64,000 nucleotides of DNA from an uncultured Roseovarius sp. (lineage in GTDB: Bacteria > Pseudomonadota > Alphaproteobacteria > Rhodobacterales > Rhodobacteraceae), in contig CANNCP010000011.1 of NCBI GenBank assembly GCA_947503145.1, positions 50,146 through 114,145 on the forward strand. The letters run 5' to 3'. Below the pieces are notes generated by a model. It did no database searches. It was not told where the DNA came from and was given only the letters and a program-made list of their open reading frames with translations. Below are positions 9,291 to 18,524 of this stretch, one piece after another. Each line of letters starts with the position of its first letter. Position 1 is the stretch's first letter. The translations under genes and the position numbers were made by a program.

Positions 9291-11714
9291 ATGACGCAGC
9301 ATTCAGCGAAACACCTGATCATCGGCGGGGGCATTATCGGGTGCAGCACCGCCTACCATCTCGCCAAACGCGGCGAACGCGACGTTGTGCTGCTGGAGCG
9401 CGCATCGCTCACCGAAGGCGCGACCTGGCACGCGGCGGGCCTTGTCGGGCAACTGCGCTCGTCGCGAAACACCACGCGGATGCTGAAACGCTCTGTCGCG
9501 CTTTATGACGCGCTGGAGGCCGAGACCGGCATGGCATTTGACTGGAAAAAGGTCGGCTCGCTGCGGCTGGCCGCCACGAAAGAGCGTATGCTGGAGGCAC
9601 AGCGGCTGACCACCATGGCCCAGAGCTTTGAGCTGGAAATGCACATGATCACCCCTGCCGAGGCAAAGGCTCTCTTTCCCTATATCGACGAGACCGGCAT
9701 CGAGGGCGCGGCTTTCATCCCGTCGGACGGCCACGTGGACCCCGCCGGCCTCTGTCAGGCAATAGCGGCGGGCGCGCGGCTGCATGGGGCGGACATCCGG
9801 CAGGGCATCGAAGTGACGGATTTCGAGATCAAGGATGGACGGATCACCCGCGTGATGACCACGCAAGGCGACTACGAGGCCGAAAACGTCATTCTCGCGG
9901 CCGGCATGTGGTCGCGTGAGTTGGGCGCAAAGCTGGGCCTGCGTGTGCCCGCCTGCGCGGTCGAACATCAGTATATCGTGACCGAACCGCTGCCGGATCC
10001 TGATCTGGTACGCGGCCTGCCGTCGCTGCGCGATCCCGAGCGCCTGGTCTATTACAAGCCCGACGCAGGCGGGCGCATGGTAATCGGTGGCTACGAAGAA
10101 GACACTCTGCCCTTCGGCGATCGCGGCATTCCCGGCCAGTTCGTGCGCCAATTGCTGCCCGACAATCTCGACCGTTTCGCACCGCTGGCGGAACTCGCGG
10201 GCCGTGTCACACCGGTCGTCAACGAGGTCGGCATCAGGCAGGTGATCAACGGGCCGATCCCCTACTCCGCCGATGGCGATTTCGTCATGGGTTGGGCACC
10301 CGGATTTGACAATCTGATGATGGCGACCGGATTCCTCTACGGTATCGCCGCTGGCGGCGGCGCAGGCGAGATGATCGCGGAGTGGCTGACCGAGGGGCGG
10401 CCCAGCCTCGATCTGTGGCCGCTCGATGTCCGCCGGTTCGGGCCGCATCACGGCACCCGCGCCTTTATGTATCCCCGCGCGGTGGAGCATTACGCACATC
10501 ATTACAAGATGCGCTACCCGGGTGCCGAGGCAGAGACAGCGCGAGGTCTGCGCCGCTCGCCTTTCTATGACGCACTCAAGGCGCGTGGCGCGGTTTATGG
10601 GTCGAAAAACGGCTGGGAGCGCCCGCTGTGGTTCGCGCCCGAAGGGACGCCGCCAGTGGATCAGCTCGATTTTCTCGATCCCGGCTGGCACGCTTTTGCA
10701 GCACAGGAACACCATGCCGTGCGCAACGGTGCAGCGCTGATCGATCAGAGCAGCTTTGCCAAGTTCGAGATGGTCGGCCCCGGCACGCTGGACACGCTTC
10801 AGCAGCTTGCGGCCTGCAACATGGATAAGCCAATAGGCTCCGTGATTTACGCGCAACTCTGCAACCCAAAAGGAGGGATTGAATCGGATCTGACCATCAC
10901 GCGGCTGGGGCAGGATCATTTCTATATCGTCACCGGCGCGGGCTTTGGCACCCATGACGCGGACTGGATTCGTCGCCACCTGCCGCAATCAGGCAGCGTA
11001 CACCTGATCGAGGTGACCTCGGCGCGCGCGGTGCTCAATATCTGCGGGCCAAAAGCGCGCGACATCCTGCAAACCATCTGTGAAGAGGACATAAGCAACG
11101 CCGCCTTTCCCTTTGCAACCGCAAGAGAAATCTCTATCGGGGCTGCGCCCGTGCGCGCCGTGCGCATCGGCTTTGTCGGCGAACTGGGGTGGGAGCTGCA
11201 CATCCCCACCGAATTCGGTGCCTACGTGATGGAGCAACTGCGCAGCGCGGGCGAGGCCCACGGCCTGCGCGATATCGGCTACCGCGCCATCGACAGCCTG
11301 CGTATGGAAAAGGGGTATCTCTATTGGTCCGGCGACATCTCACCCGACTATACCCCCATCGAGGCGGGTCTGGGGTTTCGCGTGCATCTGAAATCAGGCG
11401 GTGATTTCATCGGGAGGGATATTCTGGCAGCGCAAAAGGAAAACGGCCCCGCGATCAAGCTCTGCACGTTCACCGTCGCGGACAAGCTGCCACTCTTTGG
11501 CGGTGAAACCATCCTGCACGCAGAGCGCCCCGTGTCACTGGTGACATCGTCGGGATTTGGACATAGCGTGGGCCGAATGGTAGTGCATGCCTACCTGCCC
11601 CGCGCGCTTTGGGACGCAAGCGGTTTTGAAATCGAAGTCTTTGGCCAGCGGCATTCCATCAGCCGCGCCGATGGCCCGCTGTATGATCCTGAAAACACCC
11701 GGTTGAAATCCTGA
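9291..11714 (+). CDS. FAD-dependent oxidoreductase with GcvT domain (dimethylglycine/sarcosine dehydrogenase-like), copy 1
   Basis: Protein of 807 residues. The N-terminal DAO flavoprotein domain has the dinucleotide motif IIGGGIIGCSTAYHL and the WHAAGL segment that in dimethylglycine dehydrogenase carries the covalently FAD-linked histidine. The C-terminal half is a GcvT aminomethyltransferase domain, which hands the released one-carbon unit to tetrahydrofolate. The expected reaction is oxidative N-demethylation of a methylated glycine or related amine. The start at 9291 follows AAGGGGACGGAC. The choline-kinase-like gene begins 10 bases after its stop. A paralogue is encoded at 19414-21858. 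Confidence 0.88.
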   Translation: MTQHSAKHLIIGGGIIGCSTAYHLAKRGERDVVLLERASLTEGATWHAAGLVGQLRSSRNTTRMLKRSVALYDALEAETGMAFDWKKVGSLRLAATKERMLEAQRLTTMAQSFELEMHMITPAEAKALFPYIDETGIEGAAFIPSDGHVDPAGLCQAIAAGARLHGADIRQGIEVTDFEIKDGRITRVMTTQGDYEAENVILAAGMWSRELGAKLGLRVPACAVEHQYIVTEPLPDPDLVRGLPSLRDPERLVYYKPDAGGRMVIGGYEEDTLPFGDRGIPGQFVRQLLPDNLDRFAPLAELAGRVTPVVNEVGIRQVINGPIPYSADGDFVMGWAPGFDNLMMATGFLYGIAAGGGAGEMIAEWLTEGRPSLDLWPLDVRRFGPHHGTRAFMYPRAVEHYAHHYKMRYPGAEAETARGLRRSPFYDALKARGAVYGSKNGWERPLWFAPEGTPPVDQLDFLDPGWHAFAAQEHHAVRNGAALIDQSSFAKFEMVGPGTLDTLQQLAACNMDKPIGSVIYAQLCNPKGGIESDLTITRLGQDHFYIVTGAGFGTHDADWIRRHLPQSGSVHLIEVTSARAVLNICGPKARDILQTICEEDISNAAFPFATAREISIGAAPVRAVRIGFVGELGWELHIPTEFGAYVMEQLRSAGEAHGLRDIGYRAIDSLRMEKGYLYWSGDISPDYTPIEAGLGFRVHLKSGGDFIGRDILAAQKENGPAIKLCTFTVADKLPLFGGETILHAERPVSLVTSSGFGHSVGRMVVHAYLPRALWDASGFEIEVFGQRHSISRADGPLYDPENTRLKS

Positions 11715-11724
11715 AGGAGACTCC

Positions 11725-12654
11725 ATGTCCGAGCACACGACCCAAGTCATCGCCGCCCTGCAGAACACCCCCGGATTCGAGGATGTCACCGTAGATGAAT
11801 GCGCCCTGACACGCCTCGGCGGCCTGACCAACATCGTGCACCGTGTCGATGCGCGCGGCCAGTCGATGATCGTGCGTATCCCCGGCCCCGGCACCGAGGA
11901 TTACATCGACCGCAAGGTGGAACTTGTAAACGCGGACGCGGCTTTTGCGGCCGGAGTCTCGGCCGAAGTGCTCTGGGCCGATGCGACCTCGGGCATCATG
12001 ATCAGCCGCGTCATCGAGGATATCGTGACGATGACGCCCGACCTGTTTGCCAGCCGTGCCGGATCACCCGCCCGCGCCGGGGCGGCCCTGGCCAAATTGC
12101 ACCGCTCGGGTGTGACGTTTGAATTCCAGTTCGATGTCTTCGCCATGATCGACGACTATCTGCTGATCCTGGGCACCAAGGATGTGACCCTGCCCGACGG
12201 TTATCATGAAATCGTCGCCACCGCCGCCCCGGTAAAGGAAACGCTGGCCGCCAACCCCGCGCCACTGGCCCCGTGTCATTGCGATCCTTTGTGCGAGAAT
12301 TTCCTCGATGACGGCGGCAGGATGTGGATCGTCGATTGGGAATATTCCGGCATGAACGATCCGCTCTGGGACGTGGGCGACCTGTCGGTCGAGGCCGAGC
12401 TGACCGAAGCCCAGGACATGGAGCTGATGCGCGCTTATTTCGGCGCCGACCCCAGCGCCGCAGAGCATGGCCGCATGGTGATCTACAAGGCGATGTGCGA
12501 TCTCCTCTGGACGCTCTGGGGCCTTATCCAGCACGCTGACGGCAACCAGGCCGAGGATTTTTGGGCCTACGCCACTGGCCGGTTCGACCGGTGCAAGGCG
12601 CTGATGAACGATCCCAGCTTCGAGGCGCATGTGGCGGCGGTACGCGCAGGCTGA
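11725..12654 (+). CDS. Choline/ethanolamine kinase-like phosphotransferase (APH fold), copy 1
   Basis: Small-molecule kinase of 309 residues. The catalytic loop CHCDPLCENF (HxDxxxxN with a Cys shift) and the Mg-binding IVDWEYSGMNDP are those of the choline kinase/LicA branch of the aminoglycoside phosphotransferase fold. The substrate is likely an amino alcohol such as choline, but that is inference from family and from the betaine-type transporter nearby. It follows the flavoprotein-GcvT gene by 10 bases and is probably co-transcribed with it. A second, diverged copy is at 18521-19417, again beside a flavoprotein-GcvT gene. Confidence 0.8.
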   Translation: MSEHTTQVIAALQNTPGFEDVTVDECALTRLGGLTNIVHRVDARGQSMIVRIPGPGTEDYIDRKVELVNADAAFAAGVSAEVLWADATSGIMISRVIEDIVTMTPDLFASRAGSPARAGAALAKLHRSGVTFEFQFDVFAMIDDYLLILGTKDVTLPDGYHEIVATAAPVKETLAANPAPLAPCHCDPLCENFLDDGGRMWIVDWEYSGMNDPLWDVGDLSVEAELTEAQDMELMRAYFGADPSAAEHGRMVIYKAMCDLLWTLWGLIQHADGNQAEDFWAYATGRFDRCKALMNDPSFEAHVAAVRAG

Positions 12655-12679
12655 GGCCCGCGCCGCGTGCAACGTCCGC

Positions 12680-13456
12680 TCACCCGCTCAGCACATCCAG
12701 CACCGCTGCGTGCAATCGCGGTGTTGCCGCCGTCACGACGCGCCCGTCCGAACCCATCCCCAGCGTCCGACCCTGCCAATCGGTGATGATCCCGCCCGCC
12801 GCCTCGATCACCGGGATCAGCGGCAGGAAATCATAAGGTTCCAGCCCCATATCCGTCACCGCATCGATCTGGCCTGCCGCCACCATCGCATGCGGATAGC
12901 AGTCATAGGACATGCGCGTTGTATGGCCAATCCTGCAGAGCCGGGCAAAACGCGCAGGATCGTCCGCATGTGTACGCTCGGCCTCGTTGACGAAAACGAT
13001 GGCCTCGTCCAGCCGCGTGGTGGTGCGGGCCCGGATTGGCGTGCCGTTCAGCGTCGCGCCCCCGCCACGAATGCCGAGATATGTCTCGTCCAGCGCGGGC
13101 ATGCGGACGACACCGACCTGCGGCACACCAGATTGCAGATGGCCGATCAGCATGCCGAATGTCGGATACCCCGACAGGAAGAATCGCGTGCCGTCTATCG
13201 GGTCGATGATCCAGGCTGGCCCATCGAGCGAGCCGCTGATGCCGAACTCCTCGCCGTAGATGCCATGGTCCGGGTACGCTTCGGCCAGCGCGGCGCGAAT
13301 TGCTTCTTCGGTGGCGCGGTCGGCGACGGTCACCGGGCTTTGATCGCCCTTCAGCTCGATCCCGAGACTGCCCTGCCGGAAATGCCGCATGGGCACGGCG
13401 CTGGCCTCTTCGGCGATGCGGGCAGCCGCCCGCGCGATACTGTCCAGCCCGCTCAT
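12680..13456 (-). CDS. Inositol monophosphatase-family phosphatase (HisN-like)
   Basis: Phosphatase of 258 residues. The family metal sites are present: the GEEFG segment with Glu69-Glu70 and the WIIDPIDGTRFF segment with Asp85 and Asp88. The C-terminal region (GLEPYDFLPLIPVIEAAGG) matches the third metal site. Many alphaproteobacterial homologues are called histidinol-phosphatase HisN. Its start overlaps the stop of the DeoR regulator by 4 bases, so the two form an operon. In a locus with two kinases it may instead hydrolyse a phosphorylated intermediate, which is inference. Confidence 0.82.
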   Translation of the reverse strand: MSGLDSIARAAARIAEEASAVPMRHFRQGSLGIELKGDQSPVTVADRATEEAIRAALAEAYPDHGIYGEEFGISGSLDGPAWIIDPIDGTRFFLSGYPTFGMLIGHLQSGVPQVGVVRMPALDETYLGIRGGGATLNGTPIRARTTTRLDEAIVFVNEAERTHADDPARFARLCRIGHTTRMSYDCYPHAMVAAGQIDAVTDMGLEPYDFLPLIPVIEAAGGIITDWQGRTLGMGSDGRVVTAATPRLHAAVLDVLSG

Positions 13457-14229
13457 GCTGCTGCCACCTGGATTTCGGTGCCCCAGCGGCAGGCCGCCTG
13501 TACCAGATCGGTGGGCGGGGCTGCATCGGTGATCAGCGTGTCGATCAATCCCGGATCACACAACGTGATCGGTGCAGCACGTCCGAATTTAGTCGAATCG
13601 GCGGCAACCCAGCGGCGCTGCGCATTGCGCAGGATCGCACGGCTGAAATTTGCCTCTTCGAGGTCGAACAGCATGAACCCGTCCCGCGCCGTGATCCCCG
13701 CCGAGGACAACACCGCCAGATCGGTCTTGAAATTGTTGGCAAAACTCATCGCCTCGGCCCCGAAGGCCCCGCCATCATGGGCGCGCAGCGCACCGCCGGC
13801 CATGTAGACCTGATTGGCGTTGCGCGTCGCCAGCTTGTACGCGACCGAGACCGAATTCGTCACGACCAGCAGATCAGAGTGATCGCGCAGCGCATCGGCA
13901 ATGTAGGAGGTCGTGCTGCCCACATCGAGAAACAGCGAACTGCCATCGCGCACCTGCCCTGCCACGTGCCGCGCAATGACTTGCTTGGCCTCGGGACTGA
14001 GCCGCAATCGTTGCTGAAAATCACCGTCGCGGCCATCCTCGGCCAGCCGCGCGCCACCATGCAGTTTCTCGACCCGCCCGCTATCGGCGAGCCGCTTGAG
14101 ATTGCGGCGCACGGTCTCTTCCGAGACCTGAAGCTCGCTCGCCAGCTTGTGCACACGCAGTGATCCGCCCGCGCGGCGTAGCGCATCGAGAATCTCTTGC
14201 TGTCGGTGGTTGGGATGCGCGATGTCCAT
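13453..14229 (-). CDS. DeoR/GlpR-family transcriptional repressor
   Basis: Regulator of 258 residues with an N-terminal DeoR winged helix (RQQEILDALRRAGGSLRVHK, then VSEETVRRNLKRL) and a C-terminal ISOCOT-fold sensor domain (FLDVGSTTSYIADAL; ADSTKFGR). Members usually bind phosphorylated sugars or polyols. A phosphate-recognising repressor beside two kinases and a phosphatase suggests the inducer is a phosphorylated metabolite of this locus. It is divergent from the substrate-binding protein gene, whose promoter lies in the 213-base gap and is its probable target. Confidence 0.88.
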   Translation of the reverse strand: MDIAHPNHRQQEILDALRRAGGSLRVHKLASELQVSEETVRRNLKRLADSGRVEKLHGGARLAEDGRDGDFQQRLRLSPEAKQVIARHVAGQVRDGSSLFLDVGSTTSYIADALRDHSDLLVVTNSVSVAYKLATRNANQVYMAGGALRAHDGGAFGAEAMSFANNFKTDLAVLSSAGITARDGFMLFDLEEANFSRAILRNAQRRWVAADSTKFGRAAPITLCDPGLIDTLITDAAPPTDLVQAACRWGTEIQVAAA

Positions 14230-14442
14230 ACGGTCCTGCCCAGGTTGGATTGTGGCTCGATCGCCGCAAACCGCAGCAGTTCCGACGCCCTTCAACCCGG
14301 ATTGTGCACGACTGTGGAAATTTTCCAACATAAAACCACCTAAATCGTTGCAATATGTTGTTTTCTGCAGTTCACTCTTGGATGAATACACTGCCAAAAC
14401 GGCACCGTGCCAAGCGGGCCATATAAAAACAGGGAGACTGCC

Positions 14443-15396
14443 ATGAAATTCACCTCTGCCATCTCCGCTGCCGCACTTGCCGCAGCGTTCGCCGTGCCTG
14501 CCTTTTCGCCGGCCTTTGCCGAAGTCGAAAGCCAGGACCCGATCAGGCTGACAACCCATGACTGGACCGGCCAGATCGTCAACACCACCATTCTGGGCGA
14601 AATACTCAAGAAAGCCGGGTATAACGTCGAACTGGTACAGGCCGATTACATCGCGCAATTCGCAGGTCTCAAGACCGGCGACCTGCATATCGCCACCGAA
14701 ATCTGGGAAACCACCGGCCGCGAGGCGATGGACGAGGCGACCGCCACCGGCGATGTGGTCAACATGGGCGAAGGCGGCATGCAGGCGATCGAGGAATGGT
14801 GGTATCCCACCTACATGGAAGAGCGCTGCCCCGGCCTGCCCAACTGGGAGGCGCTGAACGATTGCGCAGCCGAATTCGCCACCTCCGAGACCGCGCCGAT
14901 GGGCCGTTATCTGGGCGGTCCGGTGACATGGGGCGGTTTTGACGAAGAGCGCGTCGAGGCGCTCGGGCTTGATTTCGAAGTGGTTCACGCGGGCACCGAC
15001 GCCGCCCTCTTTGCCGAACTCGAGTCGGCCTATCAGCGACAGGCCCCGATTTTGCTGTGGATCTATTCGCCACACTGGTCGACCGTGAAATACGATGGCA
15101 GCTTTGTCGAATTCCCGCCCCACACCCCCGAATGCTACGACGATCCGTCCTGGGGCGTGAATCCGGATGCAGCCTATGATTGCGCCAAGCCCACCGGCCC
15201 GATCTGGAAGGTCGCATGGGCAGGCGTCGAGGAGAAATGGCCTGGCGCTGCGGAGATTCTGCGCAACTACACCCTGACCAACGACGAAATGGGCGCGCTG
15301 GTCGTTGCAGTCGACATCGAGGATCAGTCGATCGAGGACGTCGCCAACACGTGGATGGAGCAAAACGCCGCCAAGGTCGACGGCTGGATCAACTAA
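14443..15396 (+). CDS. Glycine betaine/choline-type ABC transporter substrate-binding protein (OpuAC family)
   Basis: Periplasmic binding protein of 317 residues with a signal peptide ending near residue 26 (AFSPAFA). The mature part begins with LTTHDWTGQIVNTTILGEIL, the usual OpuAC opening, and has several Trp/Tyr residues (WEALND, WGGF, LLWIYSPHW) suited to a quaternary-ammonium cage. AGGGAGACTGCC precedes the ATG at 14443. A strong hairpin follows the gene, which would raise its expression above that of the ATPase and permease downstream. The exact ligand is unknown. Confidence 0.88.
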   Translation: MKFTSAISAAALAAAFAVPAFSPAFAEVESQDPIRLTTHDWTGQIVNTTILGEILKKAGYNVELVQADYIAQFAGLKTGDLHIATEIWETTGREAMDEATATGDVVNMGEGGMQAIEEWWYPTYMEERCPGLPNWEALNDCAAEFATSETAPMGRYLGGPVTWGGFDEERVEALGLDFEVVHAGTDAALFAELESAYQRQAPILLWIYSPHWSTVKYDGSFVEFPPHTPECYDDPSWGVNPDAAYDCAKPTGPIWKVAWAGVEEKWPGAAEILRNYTLTNDEMGALVVAVDIEDQSIEDVANTWMEQNAAKVDGWIN

Positions 15397-15415
15397 CTCT
15401 CCCTGACGATTGGAT

Positions 15416-15447
15416 GAGGGGGCTGTGGCCCCCTCCTTTTACTCTTT
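15416..15447 (+). terminator. Intercistronic hairpin/attenuating terminator after the binding-protein gene
   Basis: GAGGGGGC at 15416-15423 pairs perfectly with GCCCCCTC at 15428-15435 around the loop TGTG, followed by CTTTTACTCTTTTTT. It lies between the binding-protein gene and the ATPase gene of the same transporter, where partial termination commonly sets a high binding-protein to ATPase ratio. Confidence 0.75.
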
Positions 15448-15501
15448 TTTCTGCAAACCTCCCGCACCAGCGGGCTGCATTGAGGTGATCCCGAGGTGAC
15501 G

Positions 15502-16530
15502 ATGCAACGTCCGCTGAAAATGGTCTGCCGCAACGTATGGAAGCTCTACGGGCCGGACCCGGCCGCATTCCTGCGTACCCATCCCGACCCTACGTCCGAC
15601 CAACTGCGCGAGGGCAGCATGATCGGCGCAGTACGCGCCGCGGATGTGCAGATCGGCCAGGGTGAGATTTTCGTTATCATGGGCCTGTCGGGATCCGGCA
15701 AATCGACGCTGGTGCGGTGCCTTTCGCGGCTCATCGAGCCGACCGGCGGCGAGGTGCTGTTCGACGACCAAGACCTGCTGGCGATGTCCGAACACGAGTT
15801 GATTCAGCTGCGCCGCAAGAAAATCGGCATGGTGTTTCAAAACTTCGCCCTGCTGCCCCACCTGACGGTGTTGCAGAATGTCGCCTTTCCGCTTGATGTG
15901 CAGGGCGTGCCCCGCCCAAAACGCGAAGCGCGGGCGCGCGAGATGATCGAGACCGTCGGCCTCAAGGGCCGCGAGGACTATTTTCCCCGCCAACTGTCGG
16001 GTGGACAGCAGCAGCGCGTGGGCATCGCCCGCAGCCTGGTGGTAGAGCCCGAAATCTGGTTCCTGGACGAGCCGTTCTCGGCGCTCGACCCGCTGATCCG
16101 GCGCGAGATGCAGGACGAGTTCCTGCGGCTTCAGGGGTTATTGAAGAAAACCATTGTCTTCATCACCCATGATTTCGACGAGGCGATCCGCCTGGCGGAC
16201 CGGATTGCAGTAATGAAGGACGGGCGCATCGTGCAGACCGCCACGCCCGAAGAACTGGTGATGAACCCCGCCACCGATTACGTCGCGGAATTCACCCATC
16301 ACATACCGCGCGGCAAGGTTCTGAGCCTGCGCAGCATCATGTCGCCGGGCACGGGCGATGGCCCATACGCGGGCGATCTGAAATCGACCGACCGCGTCGC
16401 CGACGTGGCCGACCGGGTCGAGGCCGCAGACCGCCCGCACCGCGTGCTGGACGCGGACAACACGCCCATCGGCACGGTGGACGGGCGCGCGGTGATCGAC
16501 GTTCTGATCGGTCGAAAGGCATCCGCGTGA
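15502..16530 (+). CDS. Glycine betaine/proline-type ABC transporter ATP-binding protein (ProV/OpuAA-like)
   Basis: ATPase of 342 residues with Walker [10 protein letters not shown], signature [10 protein letters not shown] and Walker [14 protein letters not shown]. The N-terminus ([14 protein letters not shown]) is that of ProV/OpuAA-type proteins, and a short C-terminal extension follows the nucleotide-binding domain in place of a clear CBS pair. An ATG at 15502 preceded by GAGGTGACG is chosen; a GTG at 15496 is possible. The stop overlaps the permease start by 4 bases. It energises the transporter encoded by its neighbours. Confidence 0.92.
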   Translation: MQRPLKMVCRNVWKLYGPDPAAFLRTHPDPTSDQLREGSMIGAVRAADVQIGQGEIFVIMGLSGSGKSTLVRCLSRLIEPTGGEVLFDDQDLLAMSEHELIQLRRKKIGMVFQNFALLPHLTVLQNVAFPLDVQGVPRPKREARAREMIETVGLKGREDYFPRQLSGGQQQRVGIARSLVVEPEIWFLDEPFSALDPLIRREMQDEFLRLQGLLKKTIVFITHDFDEAIRLADRIAVMKDGRIVQTATPEELVMNPATDYVAEFTHHIPRGKVLSLRSIMSPGTGDGPYAGDLKSTDRVADVADRVEAADRPHRVLDADNTPIGTVDGRAVIDVLIGRKASA

Positions 16531-18524
16531 ACTGGCGCCGCCTCATTGCGCCGCGTGCCCTCTTCTGGTGGGGGCTTCTGGCGGTTACGTGGGGGCTCTC
16601 TTCTACCTCCTTCCAGCTCTACAAGGCGTTTGATGCGCGTTGGATCATCCGCTTTCCCAAGGCATGGGAACTGCCGCTGGAGACATGGATTTCGGACGCG
16701 ATGCGTTGGCTGCTGGAGGACGCAACATTCGGCCTCTTCACCTTTCGCGAACTCACGCGGTTCATTTCCGCGATCATCGAGGTGCCTTACGATGTGGCCC
16801 GCGCAGCACTTGCCGACGGGTTCGTGCAGGGCCAGGGCAGCAACGCGGTCGAGATCGCGCCGTCGCTCAGCTGGATCGCGGTGATCGTGATCATGGTCGT
16901 GCTGGGCCGGGTGGCCAGGGACTGGGGGCTGGCGCTGCTGGTGGGTGTATGTTTCCTCTACCTCGCCATATTCGGGCAATGGGGCAGTGCAATGGTCACG
17001 CTCGCCTCGGTGGTCATTGCGGTGCCGATCGGCGTCGCCGGCGGTCTGGCGCTGGGTATCCTCAGCTTTCGCATGCCATGGGTGGAACGGGCACTGCGTC
17101 CGGTCCTCGATCTGATGCAGACAGTTCCGGTCTTTGCCTATCTCGTTCCGATCCTCTTCCTCTTCGGCTTTGGCCCGGTCGCAGCCCTCGTCGCCACGGT
17201 CATCTATGCCATGCCGCCGATGGTCCGGGTCTCTACCGTCGCCCTGCAAACAGTGCCGCCCGAGGTGGTCGAGGCCGGCCAGATGGCCGGCTGCACCAAG
17301 CGGCAGATGATGTGGAAGGTGCTTGTGCCGTCGGCGGCGCCGACGCTGATGGTGGGCGTCAATCAGGTGATCATGCTGACGCTCAACATGGTGATCATCG
17401 CGTCGATGATCGGTGCGGGAGGTCTGGGATTTGACGTTCTCAGCGCCCTGCGCCGCCTCGATATCGGCGGTGGGATCGAGGCGGGGCTGGCCATCGTGGT
17501 CATGGCTATCGCGCTCGACCGCGTGAGCCAGGCCTTCAGCACCCGCCTGCCTGCCGAGGTCAAGGGGCGCGATCTGAGCTATGTGCAGCGCCACCCGTGG
17601 TTCGCCACTGTTTTTGCCGTCGTGGTGCTGACCTATATCGCGGGCCTCTTCGTGCCGACCGTGCAGGACTATCCCGATGCCGCGACGTTGACCACGTCGG
17701 CCTTCTGGGAAGACGCGATGCGCTATGTCAACGTGACGTTTTTCGACACATTCGAAGCGATCAAGGATGTCTTCCTCACCTATCTGCTGCTGCCGGTGAA
17801 ACGGTTCTTTACCGGTATTCCCTGGGCCTGGGGCATCATTGCGGCTGGCCTTGCCGCGGCCAGGGTCGGCGGCTGGAAGCTGGGCGTGATGGCCGCCCTG
17901 ATGACGGCCTTCATCGCCGCCAACGGATTGTGGAACAAGGCGATGATCACCGTCTATCTCTGCGGAGTCTCGGTCCTCATCGCCTATGCGATCGGTGTGC
18001 CCCTGGGCATCTGGGCCGGCCAGAACGCCCGCGCACATCGCTGGGTCGGCGCATTCATCGACACGCTGCAGACGCTGCCCAGCTTTGTCTACCTGATCCC
18101 GGTGGTCATGCTGTTCCGCGTCGGGGACTTCTCGGCGATGATCGCCGTCGTGCTCTACGCCCTTGCGCCCGCTGTGCGCTATGCTGCCCACGGCATGCGG
18201 GCGATCGAACCCGAGATGATCGAGGCGGGGCTGGTATCGGGCTGCACGCGGCGGCAATTGCTGTGGCGGGTCAAGCTGCCGCTGGCCGCGCCATCGCTGT
18301 TGCTGGGGCTGAACCAGACTATCATGCTGGCGCTCTCGATGCTGGTAATCACCGCCCTCGTCGGCACCCGCGATCTGGGTCAGGAGGTCTATATCGCGCT
18401 GACCAAGGCCAATACCGGTCAGGGTATCGTCGCGGGCCTCAGCGTGGCGTTCATCGCGATCATTGCCGACCGTATCGTTTCGGCCATGGCGCGCCATTCC
18501 AAGGAAAGCCTGGGACTCGCATGA
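16527..18524 (+). CDS. Betaine-type ABC transporter permease, two permease domains in one chain
   Basis: Membrane protein of 665 residues carrying two complete BPD_transp_1 permease domains. Each has its own cytoplasmic EAA loop: EVVEAGQMAGCTKRQMMWKV near residue 245 and EMIEAGLVSGCTRRQLLWRV near residue 562. A ProW-type permease normally has about 300-350 residues, so one chain here can supply both halves of the channel. It overlaps the ATPase gene upstream and the kinase gene downstream by 4 bases each, so all three are translationally coupled. Confidence 0.92.
   Translation: MNWRRLIAPRALFWWGLLAVTWGLSSTSFQLYKAFDARWIIRFPKAWELPLETWISDAMRWLLEDATFGLFTFRELTRFISAIIEVPYDVARAALADGFVQGQGSNAVEIAPSLSWIAVIVIMVVLGRVARDWGLALLVGVCFLYLAIFGQWGSAMVTLASVVIAVPIGVAGGLALGILSFRMPWVERALRPVLDLMQTVPVFAYLVPILFLFGFGPVAALVATVIYAMPPMVRVSTVALQTVPPEVVEAGQMAGCTKRQMMWKVLVPSAAPTLMVGVNQVIMLTLNMVIIASMIGAGGLGFDVLSALRRLDIGGGIEAGLAIVVMAIALDRVSQAFSTRLPAEVKGRDLSYVQRHPWFATVFAVVVLTYIAGLFVPTVQDYPDAATLTTSAFWEDAMRYVNVTFFDTFEAIKDVFLTYLLLPVKRFFTGIPWAWGIIAAGLAAARVGGWKLGVMAALMTAFIAANGLWNKAMITVYLCGVSVLIAYAIGVPLGIWAGQNARAHRWVGAFIDTLQTLPSFVYLIPVVMLFRVGDFSAMIAVVLYALAPAVRYAAHGMRAIEPEMIEAGLVSGCTRRQLLWRVKLPLAAPSLLLGLNQTIMLALSMLVITALVGTRDLGQEVYIALTKANTGQGIVAGLSVAFIAIIADRIVSAMARHSKESLGLA

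Noticed and set aside
8942..9349. Minus-strand frames with HTH-like fragments before the first flavoprotein gene
   Set aside because: The fragments lie in two frames and no family could be named, so a pseudogene cannot be supported.
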